From: Acidobacteriota bacterium
Lineage (GTDB): Bacteria > Acidobacteriota > Terriglobia > Bryobacterales > Bryobacteraceae
Reading direction: 5' to 3'
Length of the DNA: 60,860 nucleotides
NCBI GenBank assembly: GCA_025352795.1
Contig: JANXSF010000019.1
Coordinates: 1 to 60,860 of the forward strand
The notes under the pieces were generated by a model. It ran no database searches. It was given only the letters and a program-made list of their open reading frames with translations, and was not told the DNA's origin. Every line of letters begins with the position of its first letter. The first letter of the stretch is position 1. The translations under genes and the position numbers were made by a program. Positions 28,866 to 37,330 of the stretch are shown piece after piece.

Positions 28866-30482
28866 CTATAACTCCCGGCGCTTCATCAACTCTGCAATTC
28901 GTTCACTGGAGCGCATGGCCAAGGCGAGGATAGTCAACGTTGGGTTCTGATTTCCGGCAGTAACGAAAGCAGCGGCATCATTCACAAAAAGGTTCTTCAC
29001 ATCATGCGATTGGTTCCATTCATTCAAAACGGAAGTCTTCGGATCCTTACCCATGCGCGCTGTTCCGACGTAGTGAATGGAGTGGCCGTAGTGGATGGGC
29101 CTCGGGTTCTTCGGCATGGTGAATTCCGCACCTGCTTTTCGTAAAATCTCTTCACCCACCTGCATCATGTCCTGGAACATGGCCGCTTCGTTATCACGCC
29201 ATTTATAGTGGAAGCGGACGCCCGGAATACCCGCATCGTCCTTCAACTTTTCATCCACCACAATATGATTGTCTGTGTAGGGCAGCACTTCACCCTGGAA
29301 CGTTATGGAAGCACCCGCAGTGTAATAATCGCGAATCTTACTTTTCCAATCCTGCCCAAATCCGGCCAGTTGTTTTCCGACGAAAGTGAACTCACTGATG
29401 CCGCCAGATGGGAAAATCTGATAGCCGCGAATGAACTTATTGCCGCGCCAGTTTTCAGTCAGATCGGGGATGATAATATGCGATCCATTGCCATCTTCAT
29501 TGACCACTTTACGGCCCATCATCTGCGGTAGAAAGCCACTCAGCGAAGCATACATATGTTCACTCAGATAGTGCCCCACAACATCGCTGCTATTGGCGAT
29601 CTTTGAGTTCAACAAAATCTGCGACGTCTCAATGCAGCCCGCTCCCAGCACAAATACCTTGGCCCGAACTTCGCGCCATTGTTTGTCAACGGTATCGTAA
29701 TAATGCACAGAAGAAGCGCGACCCTCTTTATCCAGTGAGATGGATCGCACGCGGCAGTTGGGCATCAAAGTTAGCTTCCCCGTCTTCTGTGCGGTCTGTA
29801 CCAAAACGCGAAGCGAATCGAACTTGGAACCACTATCGCAACCCAACCAACAGGGCCCGCAATGATGACAGGCTGGCCGACCGCGATGAGCCTTGGTCAA
29901 AATTGCTTTGGGGATTGGCAGCACTTTCAATCCGCGTCCCAAGCTTTCGCAGGCCTTGGTCAGTTCCACTTCAGCGCATTTAGGACGCATGGGTGGAAGG
30001 CCTTTGTTGAGCGGAAATCCGCCGACAGCCTGCACGGTGCTGGATACTCCAATGAGGTCTTCCACTTTGTCATACCATGGGGCGACATCGTCGTAAGTGA
30101 TGGGCCAGCGGGCGTCAAAATCATCTTTGGGTTGGAATTCATTTACGCCGAAACGTGGCGTTACACCGGCCCAAAAAAGACTCTTGCCGCCAATGGCACG
30201 GACTCGTGTCCATTCAAAGCCGCCTTTATCGGACGCAGCGTAGGGCTCCTTTTTATCGTCAGCCAGGAAGCCGCTCATGTTTAGCCATTCAGCAAAGTAA
30301 TCCCCACGTAAGCCACGATACGGCAGATTCCAGCGACGCGTCTTATGAATGGGAAATTCCGAAGGCTTGCGCAACGGTCCGCCATCGAGCATGGCAACAT
30401 CCAGCCCGTGCTGGGTGAGGACATGACCAGTCATACCGCCAGCGGCACCGGATCCGATAATTGCAACATCGTAAATCTTCAT
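28866..30482 (-). CDS. GMC-family sugar or alcohol dehydrogenase large subunit
   Basis: A 538-residue flavoprotein. FAD-binding [15 protein letters not shown] lies at the N-terminus (about 11-25), and the C-terminal GMC_C domain contains HYVGTARMG and [13 protein letters not shown]. The closest type is the gluconate 2-dehydrogenase / glucose dehydrogenase large subunit, because a subunit-3 gene overlaps it by 4 bases. It has no own signal peptide and may be exported with its partner through Tat. No c-type cytochrome subunit is encoded nearby. Confidence 0.9.
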   Translation of the reverse strand: MKIYDVAIIGSGAAGGMTGHVLTQHGLDVAMLDGGPLRKPSEFPIHKTRRWNLPYRGLRGDYFAEWLNMSGFLADDKKEPYAASDKGGFEWTRVRAIGGKSLFWAGVTPRFGVNEFQPKDDFDARWPITYDDVAPWYDKVEDLIGVSSTVQAVGGFPLNKGLPPMRPKCAEVELTKACESLGRGLKVLPIPKAILTKAHRGRPACHHCGPCWLGCDSGSKFDSLRVLVQTAQKTGKLTLMPNCRVRSISLDKEGRASSVHYYDTVDKQWREVRAKVFVLGAGCIETSQILLNSKIANSSDVVGHYLSEHMYASLSGFLPQMMGRKVVNEDGNGSHIIIPDLTENWRGNKFIRGYQIFPSGGISEFTFVGKQLAGFGQDWKSKIRDYYTAGASITFQGEVLPYTDNHIVVDEKLKDDAGIPGVRFHYKWRDNEAAMFQDMMQVGEEILRKAGAEFTMPKNPRPIHYGHSIHYVGTARMGKDPKTSVLNEWNQSHDVKNLFVNDAAAFVTAGNQNPTLTILALAMRSSERIAELMKRREL

Positions 30483-31030
30483 GCGGACTCCTTGCCAACT
30501 AAGGGCTTATAGCCTTCCGGGATTGCGTGCGAAGCATGCGTGCAGCCTTCAAAATTCATGAGGAACTTCATACCTTGGTAACTCAACTCTTTATTGATTC
30601 CTTCTTCAGAAGTATAGAAGGCTTCCACAACGGCACCCTTCACTAATACAAAGAATTGTTCACTGTCTGATTTGGGGTCGAACTCGGCTTTGGATGACTC
30701 ACGCAGCATGGACTCAATTGCAGCACCTGATTTGCCGTTGTACGATGCCAAACCCTTGCGCCACGCATCTTTGAGAGAGGTTGCGCCGTGGGACAGAATG
30801 AAATCAATGTACTCTTCCACACGGGCAGCGGCGGCACCACCGGAGCGTTCATCGGCAGGAATCAGCACCGCTGCAATGGAACGCAGAGTAGTTACTTGTT
30901 GGGGCTGGAAATATCGAAACAAGTAGGGTGTTTGGGCTGCGTTGGCGGGTGCGGTATGTTGATGGGCTTCCTGCAATGCTTGCGACCACCACGCCGCAGC
31001 CGTTGCCAAAAATAAACGTCGAGTTGCCAT
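30479..31030 (-). CDS. Gluconate 2-dehydrogenase subunit 3 family protein
   Basis: A 183-residue protein with a Tat-type start (MATRRLFLATAAAWWSQALQ). The body contains the subunit-3 phrases LRSIAAVLIPADE and GMKFLMNFEGCTHASHAIPE. In the known enzyme this small subunit helps export and stabilise the flavin subunit. Its stop overlaps the GMC gene start by 4 bases, which links the two products. It is 29 bases downstream of the PL10 gene. Confidence 0.86.
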   Translation of the reverse strand: MATRRLFLATAAAWWSQALQEAHQHTAPANAAQTPYLFRYFQPQQVTTLRSIAAVLIPADERSGGAAAARVEEYIDFILSHGATSLKDAWRKGLASYNGKSGAAIESMLRESSKAEFDPKSDSEQFFVLVKGAVVEAFYTSEEGINKELSYQGMKFLMNFEGCTHASHAIPEGYKPLVGKESA

Positions 31031-31059
31031 ATGCGACTAGCTTAGCAATGTGGGACAGA

Positions 31060-32733
31060 CTACAGCCGCTTGCGCCACTCTGGATACTCACGTTCCAGTA
31101 ACTTTGCAGGCCTATCCACATACCAGTGGTAGCCATTGCGACGCTCGTATTCAATTTCTGCAACGGTCGATTTCATTACGCCATCGCGTCCGCAGAAGAT
31201 AGGCTTATTCGTTTGAATATCGTAAAATCTTGCCCACTGGGTTTGGGCATTGGGATCTGGAACCACGACCAGATCGTAACCCTTTGGCGAGTCGGCTACA
31301 AGCTTGCGCTCCAGGCGAATTCCTTTGATTTTCACCTTTTCAAACCAACCCACGGCGGCTTCAATGGACAGCCTGACTTCCGGTGATGGCTTTTCAATTC
31401 CCATTAGGAACTGCACAATGCCAACGCTTTCGCTGCCACTGAGTGACGGCAACTCATAAGACCGGGCCGTTGCTGGAGCTAATGTAACTTCGTCATGTTG
31501 GGCGCACCAAACGGTAATTATGCCATTTACTTTCACTTGAGTCTTTAGGATGACTTGCACGCCTTTTCGTACAGCCTGTCTGGCTCTTTCGCGATCTTTG
31601 TCTGTCAGAAAAAGATACTCTGGTTTCTTTTCAGCTATGGATCGGAGTAACTGCAATACACCCACCATGGCATCGTCATTGTAAGTGATGTGAGTGTAGT
31701 AGCCCTTACGTAGAGGGTAGAACTGTGGCCATCCGCCATTGGCATATTGGGCATCCAAAAGATAATTAAGTCCACGCTCAAAGGATTCTTTCCATCGCGA
31801 TTCGTGGCTTGCTGTGTACACTCGCGCCAGATACTCCAACTGTGTGTAAGTGGCATTGTTGTCGATAGTGGTGTGCCCTGCCGTTTTCAGCTTGTTCAAC
31901 TCCAAGGTTGCTGGCGCAACGGACATATTCATGTTCTTGTCCCAACCACCATTCTTAAATTGATAGGCCAATAGACTATCGGCAATGCGTGCTGCTTCAT
32001 CGGAAGCATACCAATCCTTTGCCTGACGCAGGGCATCTTTCCAGGACACCACGGCGTGCCAATACGGCTTCAGCGCAGGTGCTAAACGAACAAACTCCAT
32101 TGCCGCAATACTGCCGATTTCAAACTGCCCCTGCGGTCCTAAATGTGTGTTGTCCTGCTTGCCTTGTTCATCCTTGCGGCCTAGTGAAACGGCACCGGCC
32201 TGGCCTAACTTTTCTGACTGCGACAAAGTGAAGCTGTATAGGTCAATCAACGCCACATGCTTTTCTAAAGCCAGTTTGCGTAACTCTTCGACATAGGGAA
32301 CTAACGCGTCACGTGTGACATGAAATGGTGCATCAAAATTGCGGCGCACGATAGAAGTAACCAGTATTGGGATGGAACCGGCAGCTTTGGCTTCGTCAAT
32401 ATAGCGAACCATATTGTCGCGATAAGTGGTGCTTGGATCGGTCTGGCGATCCGGACCTTTGCAGGGGTTATCGTTATGACCAAACTGCAGCAATATGTAA
32501 TGCGGCTTGGTTGCCAACACTGGCCCCCAATGCCCTTCGTCACGAAAGCTTTTAGAACTGCGACCGTTTAGGGCAGCGTTATTCACTTGTACATCATGTA
32601 AAAAGGACGCGCGAAATCCCGGTCCCCATCCTCCTTCATCGTTGACGGTGGAATCGCCTACGAGGGCCACGCGGACGACGGGTGCGGCGATGATGGGAAG
32701 CAGCAAGACAACAGCCAGAATGAACAATTTCAT
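31060..32733 (-). CDS. Secreted fusion of a CE12-like SGNH esterase and a PL10 pectate lyase
   Basis: This 557-residue protein has a signal peptide (MKLFILAVVLLLPIIAAP). Residues 20-230 form an SGNH hydrolase: GDSTVND (nucleophile Ser), QFGHNDN and DNTHLG (Asp/His pair), as in rhamnogalacturonan acetylesterase CE12. Residues 240-555 match polysaccharide lyase family 10 (KNGGWDKN, NGGWPQFYP, YNDDAMVGVLQLL, a WCAQHD stretch). One protein would deacetylate pectin and cut it. It is the first gene of the minus-strand run down to 22904. The unsaturated products suit the GH88 enzyme at 12881. Confidence 0.85.
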   Translation of the reverse strand: MKLFILAVVLLLPIIAAPVVRVALVGDSTVNDEGGWGPGFRASFLHDVQVNNAALNGRSSKSFRDEGHWGPVLATKPHYILLQFGHNDNPCKGPDRQTDPSTTYRDNMVRYIDEAKAAGSIPILVTSIVRRNFDAPFHVTRDALVPYVEELRKLALEKHVALIDLYSFTLSQSEKLGQAGAVSLGRKDEQGKQDNTHLGPQGQFEIGSIAAMEFVRLAPALKPYWHAVVSWKDALRQAKDWYASDEAARIADSLLAYQFKNGGWDKNMNMSVAPATLELNKLKTAGHTTIDNNATYTQLEYLARVYTASHESRWKESFERGLNYLLDAQYANGGWPQFYPLRKGYYTHITYNDDAMVGVLQLLRSIAEKKPEYLFLTDKDRERARQAVRKGVQVILKTQVKVNGIITVWCAQHDEVTLAPATARSYELPSLSGSESVGIVQFLMGIEKPSPEVRLSIEAAVGWFEKVKIKGIRLERKLVADSPKGYDLVVVPDPNAQTQWARFYDIQTNKPIFCGRDGVMKSTVAEIEYERRNGYHWYVDRPAKLLEREYPEWRKRL

Positions 32734-32786
32734 GAGAACACCAGTTTATATCGGAACCAATCCGCAACTGGTGCGTAATAGAAAGA

Positions 32787-35291
32787 ATGCAAGGAATTCT
32801 CTCTGACCTGCGGTTTGCTTTACGTACTATTCAGCGTGGCCCACTGTTCGCAATTGTGGCAATCCTTTCACTGACTTTGGGCATTGGAGCGAATACTGCC
32901 ATTTTCACTTTGATGGATCAATTAATGCTGCGACTGTTGCCTGTAAAAGATCCCGAACAGTTGGTGATGCTATTTCAAGAAGGCCCCCACAATGGCAGCA
33001 ACATGGGTTCCAGAATGCACTCCTACCCGCTGTATCAGGATTTTCAACAACGGGCCGAACCCTTTTCTGAAGTCCTCTGCCGACGCCTTGTTGCAACGTC
33101 GGTGAGCGTGGAAGGGCAGACAGAACGGGTGGATGCCGAAATGGTTTCGGGAAACTTTTTCACCATGCTTGGAGTGAAAGCTGCAACAGGCCGAGTGTTC
33201 AATTCCCAAGAGGACGACCGCACTTATCAGGGTCATCCAGTGGCCGTCATCAGTTACGATTACTGGGCAACGCGTTTTGCTGGTGATCCTAAAGTAGTAG
33301 GCAAAAAGATTCTGGTGAATAACTATCCGATGACCATTGTGGGCGTTTCTGCGGCTGGCTTTAATGGACTTGACCCCGCCGTGTCTCCACAAATTCGCGT
33401 GCCGATTCTGATGGAACCGGTGTTGGTTCCGGAGTGGCCCTGGCTGCACATGGATGACCGTCGCACACGCTGGGTACAAATCTTTGCTCGATTGAAACCT
33501 GGTTACACGGCGGAATCGGCACTGGCACCGGTGAGAGTAATGTACAGCCAGATTCGCCAGTATGAATCGACACTGCCTGCTGCTAACAAATGGACCCCTT
33601 ACGATCGCACCAATTTTCTGAAAGGTGGGATCAAAATTGAACCTGCGGCCACTGGCTATTCCCAGTTACGCAACAGCTTTTCCAAAGCGCTAGTGGTGTT
33701 GATGTGCATGGTTGGTTTGGTGCTGTTGATTGCCTGCGCGAACGTTGCGAATCTGATGATTGCTCGGGCGTTTGCACGTCAGAAAGAGATCGCCGTGCGC
33801 CTGTCATTGGGGGCGTCCCGTGGGCAGTTGGTTCGTCAGTTGATGGTGGAAAGTTTGTTATTGTCTTCTGCCGGTGGTGTGGGCGGCGTTGTGTTGGCGA
33901 TTGTTATGACGCGCTTTTTATTGAAGATGATTCCATCGTCTGGAAATACGCTGCTGATCAACGCTGATCCTGATTGGCGCATTCTGCTATTTGCTCTTGG
34001 GCTGACAGTCGCTACCAGTGTCTTGTTTGGGCTGATTCCAGCGCTGCGGGCAAGTCGGCCAGATTTATGGTCGACATTGAAAGACGCCATGGGTTCCATC
34101 GCTGGGACTGGTGGATCGCTGTTGTTGCGCAAGAGTCTGGTGACGGCGCAGGTGGCACTGAGTTTTCTGCTGTTGTTTGGTGCGGGCTTGTTTGTGAGGA
34201 GTCTGCAAAATTTGAAAGGCGCAGAAACTGGATTTCACGATATGGGAAATATGGTGACTTTCCGCATTGCTCCTGGATTGAATGGTTACGACGCTCCGCG
34301 CACTGTGCAACTGTATGCAGACTTGCTCGAAAACATTCGCAGCACTCCCGGTGTTCAATCGGCTGGCTTCGCGAGCGTCGCTTTACTCAGTGGCGATGAA
34401 TGGGATAGTTCGACTTCCGTTGAAGGTCATCAGGTCAAAGACGGTGAGGACATGCAAGCCTTCAAGAACTCACTTTCGCCTGGTTATTTCAGCACCTTGG
34501 GAATTCCTATTCTGGATGGGCGCGACTTCGACCGGCGTGACATCAAGGATAATTCCAAAGTCGCCATTGTGAATCAAAAATTCGCTAAGCACTTTTTCGG
34601 GAATCAGAGTGCGGTTGGACGGCACCTTGGCAATGGTGTTGGACCGGATATTAAGCTTGATACTGAAATCATAGGGGTGGTGGCGGATACGCTTTATGAA
34701 GGTCCTCGTGAGGGTGTTCGGCGGCAAGTATTCATTGTTAACTATGGCAACTATGGGGTCACATTTTATGTGCGAACTGGTTTGAACTCGGCCAGTGCAA
34801 TGAGTCTGATGCGCGATCAGGTGAAGAAGTTAGACGCGGCTATGCCAGTGTTTGAGATGAAGACTTTGGCTGGGCAACTGGATGAAACTCTTCTTACAGA
34901 ACGGCTGATCGCCCTGTTATCCGCTGGTTTCGGCTTACTTGCTACGTTGTTGGCATCGATTGGATTGTACGGTGTGATGGCTTTTGCGGTAGCGCGGAGA
35001 ACCAAGGAAATGGGAGTGCGCATGGCACTGGGAGCGTCGCGTGGTTCAGTGATCTGGCTGGTGATGAAAGAGGTGGTGATGCTATTGGTCATCGGTCTTG
35101 TGATTGGCATTCCAACGGCCATCGGACTTGGTCGCTATGTAACTGCGCAGTTATACGGAGTAACTGCGAATGACCCATGGATCGCTGCGGTAACGGTGAT
35201 TATTCTGGGGCTGGTATCAGCAGCAGCGGGATTGATTCCGGCGCGACGGGCAAGCCGCATCGACCCGATTTTGGCACTGCGCTATGAGTAA
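32787..35291 (+). CDS. ABC transporter permease, MacB/FtsX type with duplicated permease domain (acidobacterial)
   Basis: An 834-residue inner-membrane protein. Two copies of a MacB periplasmic-core plus FtsX permease unit are present: TM near 25-45, a periplasmic core at 55-290, three TM segments at 305-420, then a second core and TM block ending RRASRIDPILALRYE. The phrases KEIAVRLSLGASRG and KEMGVRMALGASRG are the paired coupling motifs. Such orphan duplicated permeases are abundant in Acidobacteria. No ATPase gene is next to it. It is divergent from the PL10 gene by 54 bases. Confidence 0.9.
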   Translation: MQGILSDLRFALRTIQRGPLFAIVAILSLTLGIGANTAIFTLMDQLMLRLLPVKDPEQLVMLFQEGPHNGSNMGSRMHSYPLYQDFQQRAEPFSEVLCRRLVATSVSVEGQTERVDAEMVSGNFFTMLGVKAATGRVFNSQEDDRTYQGHPVAVISYDYWATRFAGDPKVVGKKILVNNYPMTIVGVSAAGFNGLDPAVSPQIRVPILMEPVLVPEWPWLHMDDRRTRWVQIFARLKPGYTAESALAPVRVMYSQIRQYESTLPAANKWTPYDRTNFLKGGIKIEPAATGYSQLRNSFSKALVVLMCMVGLVLLIACANVANLMIARAFARQKEIAVRLSLGASRGQLVRQLMVESLLLSSAGGVGGVVLAIVMTRFLLKMIPSSGNTLLINADPDWRILLFALGLTVATSVLFGLIPALRASRPDLWSTLKDAMGSIAGTGGSLLLRKSLVTAQVALSFLLLFGAGLFVRSLQNLKGAETGFHDMGNMVTFRIAPGLNGYDAPRTVQLYADLLENIRSTPGVQSAGFASVALLSGDEWDSSTSVEGHQVKDGEDMQAFKNSLSPGYFSTLGIPILDGRDFDRRDIKDNSKVAIVNQKFAKHFFGNQSAVGRHLGNGVGPDIKLDTEIIGVVADTLYEGPREGVRRQVFIVNYGNYGVTFYVRTGLNSASAMSLMRDQVKKLDAAMPVFEMKTLAGQLDETLLTERLIALLSAGFGLLATLLASIGLYGVMAFAVARRTKEMGVRMALGASRGSVIWLVMKEVVMLLVIGLVIGIPTAIGLGRYVTAQLYGVTANDPWIAAVTVIILGLVSAAAGLIPARRASRIDPILALRYE

Positions 35292-35308
35292 GTGGCATAC
35301 TATTTTAG

Positions 35309-35539
35309 ATGCGCTCTAAGCCAGTGGTTGTCAGTAAGATTACTTTTGAGCCCGGTAATCGCGGGGGAAAGCCTTGTATTCGTCGTTTGCACATCACGGT
35401 TTGGGATGTACTGGGATGGCTTGGTTCGGGGATGACTGAAGGCGAAATTCTTGACGAGCATCCAGAATTGGAGCACGCCGACTTCCGCGCTGTATATCAA
35501 TTTGTAGCGAAGGCGGGCCGTAAAACTAACTTCTGGTAA
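35309..35539 (+). CDS. DUF433 protein, orphan antitoxin-like
   Basis: A 76-residue protein with the DUF433 core (ITFEPGNRGGKPCIRRLHIT, then VWDVLGWLGSGMTEGEILDEHPEL), a small winged-helix fold usually acting as antitoxin. The usual partner DUF5615 PIN-like toxin would follow immediately, but the next gene is a NIPSNAP protein, so this copy is unpartnered. It starts 17 bases after the ABC permease stop. Function alone is unknown. Confidence 0.8.
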   Translation: MRSKPVVVSKITFEPGNRGGKPCIRRLHITVWDVLGWLGSGMTEGEILDEHPELEHADFRAVYQFVAKAGRKTNFW

Positions 35540-35560
35540 GGTGTGGTAAAGTTTCCACTG

Positions 35561-36331
35561 ATGACCCGCCGACGCCTTGTAACCACTGCTGCCGCTGTGC
35601 CCTTTGCACTGAGTGCTGCCGATATGCCAAAGAATCAGATCTTCGAAGTTCGCAAATATCATTTGCGCAACACTCCTGATAATCAACGGCAGCGCACCAC
35701 ACAATACATGGAAAAAGCATTGCTGCCTGCTTTCCAACGCGCCGGAGTGACGCAAATTGGTTTCTTTTCCAGCATGATTGCAGCAGATACGCCGTTTCTA
35801 TTGTCGGTCTACGCTCATGCGTCGCTGGCCGCATATGAGGAAGCCCATGCCAAAGTGGGAGCTGATGCGGAGTTCGTCAAGCTGCAGACGTCGTTCAATT
35901 CGCAACCTGGCTTGAACTTTACGCGATACGAAACATCTATTCTGCGGGCGTTTGATGGCATGCCCTCTATGGAAGTTCCAGCACCAGCGAAGACTGCGCG
36001 GGTGTTTGAACTGCGGACTTATGAATCGAACACTAACTTGTCATTGAAAAAGAAAGTGGCGATGTTCAATGATGGTGAGATCGCGATTTTCCATAAAACT
36101 GGGCTGAATCCGCTGTTTTTTGGGACGACAAGCATTGGCACCAATCAACCGAGCTTGACTTACATGCTCTGGTATGACGACTTGGCGACTCGAGAGAAGA
36201 ATTGGAAGACGTTTGCGAATCATCCAGATTGGAACAAGTTGAAATCGACGCCAGGGCTGAGTGATGCGGAGATTGTTTCGAATATTTCAAATGTGATTCT
36301 GTCACCGCTTGCGTTTTCGCCAGTGCGCTAA
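35561..36331 (+). CDS. NIPSNAP family secreted protein
   Basis: The ATG at 35561 is preferred, giving MTRRRLVTTAAAVPFALSAA, a Tat-like signal; GTG codons a few triplets upstream are also in frame. The 256-residue product has two NIPSNAP-type dimeric beta-alpha domains (FEVRKYHLRN; FELRTYESN with MFNDGEIAIFHKTG). NIPSNAP proteins are small dimeric ferredoxin-like folds with unclear biochemical roles. The gene ends just before a rho-independent terminator at 36375-36407. Confidence 0.85.
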   Translation: MTRRRLVTTAAAVPFALSAADMPKNQIFEVRKYHLRNTPDNQRQRTTQYMEKALLPAFQRAGVTQIGFFSSMIAADTPFLLSVYAHASLAAYEEAHAKVGADAEFVKLQTSFNSQPGLNFTRYETSILRAFDGMPSMEVPAPAKTARVFELRTYESNTNLSLKKKVAMFNDGEIAIFHKTGLNPLFFGTTSIGTNQPSLTYMLWYDDLATREKNWKTFANHPDWNKLKSTPGLSDAEIVSNISNVILSPLAFSPVR

Positions 36332-36374
36332 CTTCGGCAACTGCACTTATACCTTGTGCAAGGTAGTTACAAAG

Positions 36375-36407
36375 AGCCCCCAGTAGGCAGGTCATCTGGG
36401 GCTTTTT
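36375..36407 (+). terminator. Rho-independent terminator after the NIPSNAP gene
   Basis: AGCCCCCAG (36375-36383) pairs with CTGGGGCT (36396-36403), allowing one bulged C, and runs into TTTTT (36403-36407). The hairpin and T-run lie 43 bases after the NIPSNAP stop. The same bases lie within the open frame of the minus-strand primase-like pseudogene, which argues that frame is not natural there. Confidence 0.8.
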
Positions 36408-36409
36408 CC

Positions 36410-37223
36410 ATTGTGTGATATGCAGGGTAAGTGACTGCTCTGCTTGCTTGATGGCTATGTCATTGGTATAGACAACTGGCTGAGTAAGTCGACGCAAGGA
36501 ATCTGTAAGTCGACTTACTTCAAGAAAGGCTAACAAGTGGAGCCCTTTGGTTTCCGATTGCAGATGGGCGCGAGCGGGATTCTGAAACGGACTCAATGAC
36601 GGATCAATGAGGTTCCGCAGAAGCTGCGCAGCCTGATGACGTGCGGGACCAGTGAACACCAACGGCTGATGCGGATAGGGTGAGGGATGGCAGGCGTCGG
36701 CGATCCAGTGGGCGAGTTTGGTGGCATCGGCTGTGTCGATCATAAGTGTGTCGGCAAGTAATTCGCAGAGGCTGGATGTGGTGGCTTCGGGGGCTTCAAG
36801 GGGTTGTTGCAGGACAGGGGCGAGCCATGCGGTTTCAAGATCTTCGACGATGCGCCAACCGTTTGCGTCAATGATAACGGCGTTTGAACGATCACCGAGG
36901 TCCAGGGCGAGGGTGTTTTCGGACTTGTGGAATCGGAGAGGAGTGGGGCGAGTTGGGTGATGGCAGAAGGTGGCGGAGGCGAGGAGGGGTCGGAGGGCTT
37001 GGTGGATTTGAGCAGTGGTGGGGATGAGGCCAAGTTTTTCATGCGCAGTGACGAGGAGCCAATTATCCATCTCCCTGGAGGTAAGCGGCAGAGTGCGGAG
37101 ACGGAAGGGACCTTGCGGGATGCGGGTGCAAGGGGTGGTGTCAGGCGCGCGGAATATTTCGAGGGGATTGAGAAGATTGCGGAGCAGTTGGATGGTGGTG
37201 GGTTGCGGTTCTTGGTTAGGCAC
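36410..37223 (-). pseudogene. Truncated primase-associated (phage/ICE-type) ATPase remnant
   Basis: The GTG at 37223 has a strong AGGAGG upstream. The product follows the layout of phage and ICE primase-linked ATPases: LALDLGDRSNAVIIDANGWR, a hydrophobic LLADTL helix, PYPHQPLVFTG, then LLRNLIDPSLSPF, LLAFLEVSRLTDSLRRL and VVYTNDI. In active relatives the motif after LVFTG is GEQGSGKST and the second is AFDNLS. Here these read GPARHQAAQ and AFLEVS, so both Walker residues are lost. After LHI the frame runs through the NIPSNAP terminator and antisense to that gene down to 36066, so the natural C-terminus is missing. Family placement is from pattern memory. Confidence 0.55.
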
Positions 37224-37330
37224 AGATTTGTCCTCCTGGTTACAGGATGACGGGTGGTGTCAAGGTTTTTGGGTAGGGGGAGGGGGGATGTCGTTGACGG
37301 GGTTGGGCGTTTTGTGTGGTGACTGGGGTT

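Noticed and set aside
36066-36409. C-terminal part of the minus-strand primase-like frame
   Set aside because: It runs antisense through the NIPSNAP terminator and coding region, and has no similarity to the expected C-terminus.
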